Assembly: GCA_028095005.1 (NCBI GenBank)
Contig: CM051460.1
Location: forward strand, 62,039,676-62,103,675
Length of the DNA stretch: 64,000 bases
Direction of reading: 5' to 3'
Origin: Rhynchospora pubera
Taxonomy: Eukaryota; Streptophyta; Magnoliopsida; Poales; Cyperaceae
In this document: positions 58,201 to 64,000 of the stretch, one piece after another
Layout of the letters: the number at the start of each line of letters is the position of its first letter
Position numbering within the stretch: the stretch's first letter is position 1
The notes under the pieces: model-generated
What the model was told of the DNA's origin: nothing
Database searches by the model: none
The model's input: only the letters and a program-made list of their open reading frames with translations
Program-made: the position numbers and the translations under genes

Positions 58201-61200
58201 CTCTTCCAGTTGTATATACACCTCTTGGAGCCACATTTATTATGTGCTTTAACAGCTGGCTCTTGGCTACACCAGGGTCTCCCATCAAGCATATGTGAAG
58301 GTCTCCTCTAATCTGTTTCACATTTTTAGCATTATGTTTTGTTTGAAGATGTTATTATAAAAAATGATAAATTGTAAATGCATGCTCGAGTCAATTACAA
58401 ATAGGGTTCTCTAGTTGAATTTAAAAAATTCAAATCATGACCTTCAGGCTTCAGTAAAAGATTACTTACTAACTTATGCATAAAAAATGACGCGAAACTA
58501 AAGAATACTCAACTTAAAAAATCATATTTTCTTAGCACATAGATTTGCAATTGAAAAGTAAACAAACCTTTATTGTGATTCGATTAAAGAAGTCAAAACA
58601 AATACCTACCAACATTACTTTACCTTTGCAACTGAAATGTAATGGTGTGAATCATAAGCTGTGGTCATAATAAAAGAGATGATCTTGTGTACATAGTAAA
58701 TAGGGGTATTTATACAGGATACTGAATTATATTATTCCACCAAGAGGTACCAATTAGAATTACCTTCATGCCATCAGAGAGCTTGCGGTGAGGGGCACCT
58801 ACAAGGAGTAAGAGAAGAGCTTTTTTGACATCTTCATGCCCAAATATTTCTGGCGCCAATGATCTTGCAAGCTTGTTGTATATATCACCATCCTCTGCTA
58901 GCCGCTCTATTTGATCCTGCTCATCTCCTTTCAGTTCATATCTATATTCAAATACAGCAATCCGATTAAGTATGGTAACTGTACAGAGAGGTACTTTGCA
59001 AAAAATACAATCTTTGCACCAATTGGTTCACTATCATAACTAAAGCCATTGTTTGCAACCTTGCGTACTTTTGGAATATTGGGTACTTCCAAATAAGAGG
59101 GGAGAATAGGAACATGAAAATAAATACATACTCTGAATATTTTTTCTTGTAATGGGTGACTGACATGGCCTCCAAGTAGGTATCAGCAACTAAACCGGCT
59201 CGCATTGCTCTGAACCCAGTGTATGGAATTGGCAAAAATATGCCTGATAATTCTACAACATCTCCAGGTGTAACCTGGCCAAAAGTTGAAAGAAAGTGTA
59301 TGTATCAAGTACATAGATGGTCCCTGCATAGTAGTTTTACAAGCACAATGATCTTTTCTTAGTGGTGGTACCACTTTATTTTGTTTTTGTTTCACTTTTG
59401 CGCAAAAGTGAGGCTTAGATGGTTGTGAACGCTAAGCTCTCAATTGGGTAAAGGGCCAGTGAAGCTTTACATAATGTTAAATTAAGAATCATCTATGTGA
59501 TTCGGCAGCTAAAACAACACAAATCAGTATTAAATTGAAAACAGCAGGAGGTTTTGTTTGAACCAGCAATAAATTCACGTGGTAAGTGCTTCTTATAACA
59601 CATGTGCATGGCCCAAACAAAATGTGGTAGTAGGTCCTTTGAAAGTATTACAACAAGCAAAAATATATACAGATTAAAAAAAATAAAGAAGGATATCAAC
59701 CTTTCGAGTCAGTTCTCCTCGAAAATGAACAGTCAGAGAACGGGGTATATGCCCCTTTGGCACATGCTCAGCTAACTCTTGTATTTTGGCCTACAAAACA
59801 TAAACACAGTTGAATTACAACAATTGCTGAAAAAATAATAAATTTCAGAAAGTAGAGAGGTTTTTGGAATAATATACCTCTTGAAATTTGAGAAATTTGG
59901 AGGCACGCTGTTGCAGAATGAGATTTCCTTTCACTTTGTTAACTCGGCAGCGGGTTGAGGGGCACTCAAGTAGGGGCATGAAAACTCTAGCTGTCACTTC
60001 CTGCTTATTTAACATTTTACATCAGTAAGGCACCAGTGGTATCATGTGATTTATTGCATCTCAAGGCAGCTCATAAATATAACAGATGATCAAATATCAA
60101 TAACCAGAATTTTAACAAGGCATTAATAGTGGAACCAAATGTACCAATTTATACCAGTACTGATCGTGAGTAAAACAGTACAGTAAGAAGGAACACACAG
60201 TTTACACATGCTCTACATAAAAGTAATATACACTTATCATACTAGTAGGACATCTGTGGAAAATAAATGATGCGGTGCAGTGATTTAAGGGATGTAAACC
60301 TGATAGATTTCGAAACCACATTCTTCACATGTATACACAGCTACTTGCATTAGGGGCTTCACATCAGAGCAACGTGTAATAATTCCAGATATCTTCACAA
60401 GCTGCCCAATATTTGATGCCTTAACTTGTCTAATTGTTAGAGGGCTATTCTTTGTCATCGCCTTTATGTACACCTCACTATGCCATTAACAAATGTGTGG
60501 CAGTAATTAATCAGTAAACCAAACTTTGACAGAAAAATATGAAAAGATGAGTAAAACATCTATTTAACTAGTATTGCGCAGGCTTGGCCTCTTTTAGTCC
60601 TTTTTGTTCAGCTACTTGCCTTTTAGGTTTTTGATGGAAGAAAGAGGTAAGCCGACACAAAATGAAGAATGTGTGGTTTTATTGCAAAATTTAAGGGATG
60701 ATTGAGACTAAAATAGATAAAAACCACAGACTTAATTAGACAACAGAGGAATAAGTAACAATACTTGTATAAAGACGCAAAATGAAATAAAGACGGCATA
60801 TATAATTGTGCACTGTTGATGATGAGAGTAAATTAGTAGAAAATTTAGGAGATTTACTAATCGAAGTTGGTCAAAAGAGAATGAAAGTTAGAGAGAGAGA
60901 GAGAGCGAGAGGAGGCCCGCATACAAGAATCGCTTGATCTCAGAGGGCATCTTCTGGTGTGGATCTGCAGTAGGGTCGGCGCTATCGGATGTCTCGTCAA
61001 CACGCTGTGTCATGAGGATGTCGCGATCTTCGTCAGCTAAGATGGCCTCTGTTGGTTCCGGCATTAGCTCATCTACTGCCTCAGCAAATATCCCCACATA
61101 CCTCCGTGTGTTTCCTACAACTCTTTCCCAGAAACCCTCCTCCAACCCCTTGTACTGCAGAAGGAAAAGAAATGGGAAAATGGGTCCATTATGTTGTTAA

Positions 61201-62148
61201 TCAATTGTGCCAGTTATCTATGAGAGCATATATACAAAAGTTTTTAGGTTGATGACTGTAACCTTTGAGTAAAGAGTTTCCATGTCTGAATGATTTATGG
61301 TTTTAGACTTTTGGTGTGATGAGTAGAGAAATATATCATCTTTCGCTGATTAGACCTTAAATTGTGCAATTGTTGAAAAAAATTTGGTCTAGGTAGGAAA
61401 TGGAGCCTAGAGTTACTGTATTGCAGGGATGATAAAAGTCATACTGTTATGGTGAGGAAATTTTGGTTTATATTAATATTAAGAAATTGGTGAAGCAGAT
61501 GCAAAATTGTATTGCAGGGATGATAAAAGTCATACTGTTATGGTGAGGAAATTTCGGTTTATATTAATATTAAGAAATTGGTGAAGCAGATGCAAAATTG
61601 TACTTTTGAACCACACAGAGACGGACAGCTCCCATAAATAATTTGTAAGTTTGAATGGGTTATAAAAAAAAAATAAAAAGACAGTAAAGAGCAGTGGAAG
61701 GAAATGAAAGTGAGAAATAGAAATATACAGTGGAAAGGTCATCGAGGTCAATCTGAACAGCGCGAAGCTTGCGATTTGCGACATCTTGCTGAAAACAATT
61801 AGAATTAGATGACGGCATGAGTACTAGCATGTAGGAGTGCAGGAAACAGTATTACTTGGGTTGGTTATGTGAAAAATAGAAAAGAAAGAGTAAGAGTAAG
61901 AGTAAGAGGAGAATGATGTAAGTGCTTACGAGGAGATTGAGATACTTGGGTTGCCCATTTTCATCAGAAAAGTTTGTGAGGAAATCCTTTGCGCGATCTG
62001 TGAGAGAAGAAAAAAAGAAAAGATTAAGAGCAATTGAATTTGTGGTTGGGTTGGGGGTGAATGAAAAGTGTCGGGATGAGACAAACAAATATTAAATATA
62101 AAATATAGGACCTCTGTCGGCGGCGAAATCCAGCTTCTCCATCTCCAT
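55210..62148 (-). CDS. MCM7: MCM7 (PROLIFERA) replicative helicase subunit, 15 exons, complete
   Basis: AAA+ subunit of the MCM2-7 helicase that licenses and unwinds replication origins in the nucleus. Spliced product 722 residues, close to plant MCM7 length (about 716). Exons: 62148-62112, 61997-61930, 61788-61729, 61154-60925, 60477-60300, 60000-59878, 59790-59701, 59274-59132, 58941-58764, 58312-58121, 57365-57193, 56872-56669, 56575-56410, 55824-55603, 55314-55210; all phases agree. Features: zinc-binding cysteines (YTCEECG, then ECPSTRC), Walker A GDPGVAKS (Lys386), Walker B AIDEFDKMD (Asp444-Glu445), and arginine finger LSRFD (Arg513). The C-terminus (ASLNVWQIHPNTFDIRFIDP) matches plant MCM7. 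A second ATG two codons downstream could also serve as start. Two E2F sites lie just upstream, fitting G1/S expression. Intron 3 contains a 91-bp tandem duplication. Confidence 0.96.
61419..61600. repeat. 91-bp tandem duplication in MCM7 intron 3
   Basis: The unit starting TATTGCAGGGATGATAAAAG occurs at 61419-61509 and again at 61510-61600 with about one mismatch, so it is recent. It lies wholly within the intron and does not touch the splice sites. Confidence 0.9.
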
Positions 62149-62243
62149 GGTAAGTAAGACTAAGAGAGAGAGAGAAAGAAGGGGAGTGATGGATGGCAAC
62201 TGGCTAGGGAAGATAGAGAGAGAGAGAGAGGAAAAGGAGTCGA

Positions 62244-62254
62244 TTTGGCGGGAA
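62244..62254. promoter_or_regulatory. E2F site (proximal) in the MCM7 promoter
   Basis: TTTGGCGGGAA, about 100 bp upstream of the MCM7 start codon, fits the E2F consensus TTTSSCGC/TTTGGCGGGAAA. E2F-DP binding drives MCM genes at G1/S in plants. The family knowledge is general; the site itself is seen. Confidence 0.8.
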
Positions 62255-62265
62255 GAGTAGAGCAG

Positions 62266-62279
62266 TTTTGGCGGGAAAA
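62266..62279. promoter_or_regulatory. E2F site (distal) in the MCM7 promoter
   Basis: TTTTGGCGGGAAAA, 22 bp from the first site start, is an excellent E2F match. A close pair is typical of strongly cell-cycle-regulated replication genes. Confidence 0.85.
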
Positions 62280-62443
62280 TGAGAACCCTTTCTAGATGTG
62301 CTGTCCTGTCCCGTCCTCGACCTCGACGACTCGACGTAACGTAATAAAGGCCAGGCCGTGAGATGATATGGGCTGGATGGGCTTGGTGGCCCATTAGACC
62401 GGTTACCTCCCTCCCAAGTCCCAAGAGCTCACTAGCTCAGCCT

Positions 62444-62862
62444 GGACTAAAATCCTCTACGGTCATTTTTTGACTGCTCCAAGGAGTCCTTTTTTTTTTT
62501 AATATTTCAAAATTTAGAAATTCAAATGGAGAATCCAAACCGTTGATCTTGTTAAATTTTATCGGCGATGCGTTATCATATAAATTTTATAAAATTTGAA
62601 GTCGATTTGATACATGATTAAATGACATAATTATGAACGTATTAGAATTAATCTAACCAGATTCGTTCATTTGTTGACCTCTTGATATAGTATCAAATCG
62701 ACTTTAAATTTTATAAAATTTATATGAAAATGCATCGCCGATAAAATTTAATAAGATCAACAGTTTAGATTCTCCATATGAATTTTTAAATTTTAAAATA
62801 TTAAAAAAAATGGAAAGGACTGCTTGGAGCAGTCAAAAAATGACTGTAGAGGATTTCATTCC
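62444..62862. mobile_element. Foldback MITE, 419 bp, with 10-bp target duplication
   Basis: AGCTCAGCCT flanks both sides exactly (62434-62443, 62863-62872). The termini are GGACTAAAATCCTCTAC and GTAGAGGATTTCATTCC, with two mismatches as inverted repeats. The arms stay complementary far inward (..TTTTTTGACTGCTCCAAG.., then TTTTATAAAATT blocks), so nearly the whole element folds back. A 9-10-bp duplication fits Mutator. It lies about 300 bp upstream of the MCM7 start codon. Confidence 0.8.
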
Positions 62863-62885
62863 AGCTCAGCCTCGCCAACATTAAC

Positions 62886-63975
62886 AGGAATTATAACCAC
62901 CATCGGTAAAAATACCATCGCTACCATCGCTAATCAAAAATAGAATTTCCGCTCCCTCTCCTCTCACGCGCGCTCTCCTTCCGCTCTCTCCTCTCACGCG
63001 CGCTCTCCTTCCCTAGCGCGTTCATCTTCTCCACCTCCTCTCTTCCCTTCTCTGCCACACTCCCCTCCGTCCCTCTTCACTCTCCTTCTACCTCCATGCC
63101 TTTTCTTCTCTTCTCTGTCTTTCCTGTCTCCTTCATCAATGATTCCTTTTCCATCAAATAGTGAGAATGTAAAACAAATTGAACACATAAAAGTAACAAT
63201 TTGAACATATGATTGAACAAAGTGAACATATACACATAAATCTGACAAGCAACAAAACAAATTGAACATATAGAATAACAAATTGAACATATGAATCAAC
63301 AAAGTGAACATATACACTAACAAAGAGAGACATAAAATAAAAACAGAAATCTGACGCACAGCAAAACAAATTGAACACATAGAAATAACAAATTGAACAT
63401 ACAAATGAATAAAGTGAACATATACACCAACAAAGTGAGACATAAAATAAACACAGAAGTCTGACGCACAACAAAACAAATTGAACACATAGAAATAACA
63501 AATTGAACATATGAATGAACAAAGTGAACATATACACCGACAAAGTGAGATATAAAATAAACACATAACTCTGATGCACAGCAAAACAAATTGAACACAT
63601 AGAAGTAACAAATTGAACATATGAATGAACAAAGTGAACATATACACCAACAAAGTGAGACATAAAATAAACACAAAATTTTAATGCACAACAAAACAAA
63701 ATGAACACTTAAAATAACAAATTGAACAGATACAATAAACAAAATGAACAAAATCTGAAGCACAGAAGGAAGGGAGAGAGACGCAGAGACGGAAGGGAGA
63801 GAGACAGAAGGATGCGTAGAAGGGAGAGGGAGCGTATCCACGCTGGGTGAGGAGAGGGGAGTGCTTCGCTGGGTGAGGCGAGGTGAGTGTTTCGCTGAAT
63901 GAGGAGAGGAGAGCATTTCGCTAGAAAGAGCGATGGCAGCGATGGTAGAATGGAAGATGGCACTAATCAATTTCC
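62886..63975. mobile_element. MULE-like element with minisatellite core (copy B), about 1.09 kb
   Basis: Flanked by CAACATTAAC (62876-62885) and CAACACTAAC (63976-63985), one mismatch. The left end GGAATTATAACCACCATC resembles the left end of copy A (GGTAATTATTACTTACCATC). The inner ends share ACCATCGCTACCATCGCT / ACCATCGCTGCCATCGCT as inverted repeats. The architecture equals copy A: C/T-rich arm (62950-63130), core of TTGAACATATGAATGAACAA-type words with a 110-bp period (63253, 63363, 63473, 63583, 63693), and G/A-rich arm (63765-63960). The core is in the opposite orientation to copy A. Long minus-strand frames here are the repeat read as protein. Confidence 0.75.
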
Positions 63976-64000
63976 CAACACTAACTTCAAGGCCTTTGAC

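Noticed and set aside
62994..63970. 226-, 217- and 184-codon minus-strand frames
   Set aside because: Same artefact in copy B: tandem DNA repeat translated in overlapping frames.
1..64000. tRNA, rRNA or other structural RNA genes
   Set aside because: I saw no convincing tRNA A/B box pair with a cloverleaf and no rRNA-like sequence; a covariance-model scan would be decisive.

Overview
The window is nuclear DNA from a flowering plant. Its genes have many short exons in AT-rich introns, and one carries a plant-type upstream ORF of the S1 bZIP family. Plant mobile elements fill the gaps: Mutator-like elements (MULEs), hAT elements, Tourist-like MITEs, Au-type SINEs, LINEs and Helitron-like 3' ends. 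Exon GC content is moderate, which does not suggest a grass; I would not go below 'angiosperm'.

Layout: (1) 1-4.3 kb: a 658-bp hAT element, then prefoldin subunit 2 on the plus strand. (2) 4.3-9.4 kb: a complete 18-exon CTP synthase on the minus strand. (3) 9.5-10.9 kb: a long-TIR MULE with a decayed transposase fragment, filling the head-to-head gap between CTP synthase and SEC13. (4) 11.5-12.4 kb: SEC13, coding part in one exon. (5) 14.1-16.7 kb: a decayed 3' half of the GPI-transamidase gene GPI8/PIG-K with a LINE fragment in one intron. (6) 18.0-22.0 kb: a LINE split by two DNA transposons, both with exact target duplications. (7) 22.5-24 kb: small elements. (8) 24.6-25.7 kb: an S1-group bZIP gene with the sucrose-responsive peptide uORF. 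(9) 26-30.4 kb: MITEs, a SINE and an intronless MATH-BTB gene. (10) 31-43 kb: mostly Helitron-like and other repeat DNA. (11) 43.2-46.9 kb: an IRE1-like gene with several frame breaks and a degenerate kinase, but RNase catalytic residues still in place. (12) 46.9-49.7 kb: DNA ending in a Helitron-like terminus. (13) 50.2-53.1 kb: a 3-kb tandem array. (14) 55.2-62.1 kb: a complete 15-exon MCM7 on the minus strand with two E2F sites in its promoter. (15) 62.4-64 kb: two mobile elements inserted side by side upstream of MCM7.

The intact genes are mostly housekeeping genes (nucleotide synthesis, chaperone, COPII coat and nuclear pore, replication licensing) and are not an operon or pathway cluster. 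The bZIP and MATH-BTB genes are regulatory. The least ordinary content is the repeat DNA: a MULE-like family with a roughly 105-110-bp minisatellite core (two copies 43 kb apart), an element with Helitron-type 3' ends at both termini, and the IRE1-like relic. Exon borders were worked out by hand from splice signals, reading phase and remembered family conservation; no search or transcript data was used.
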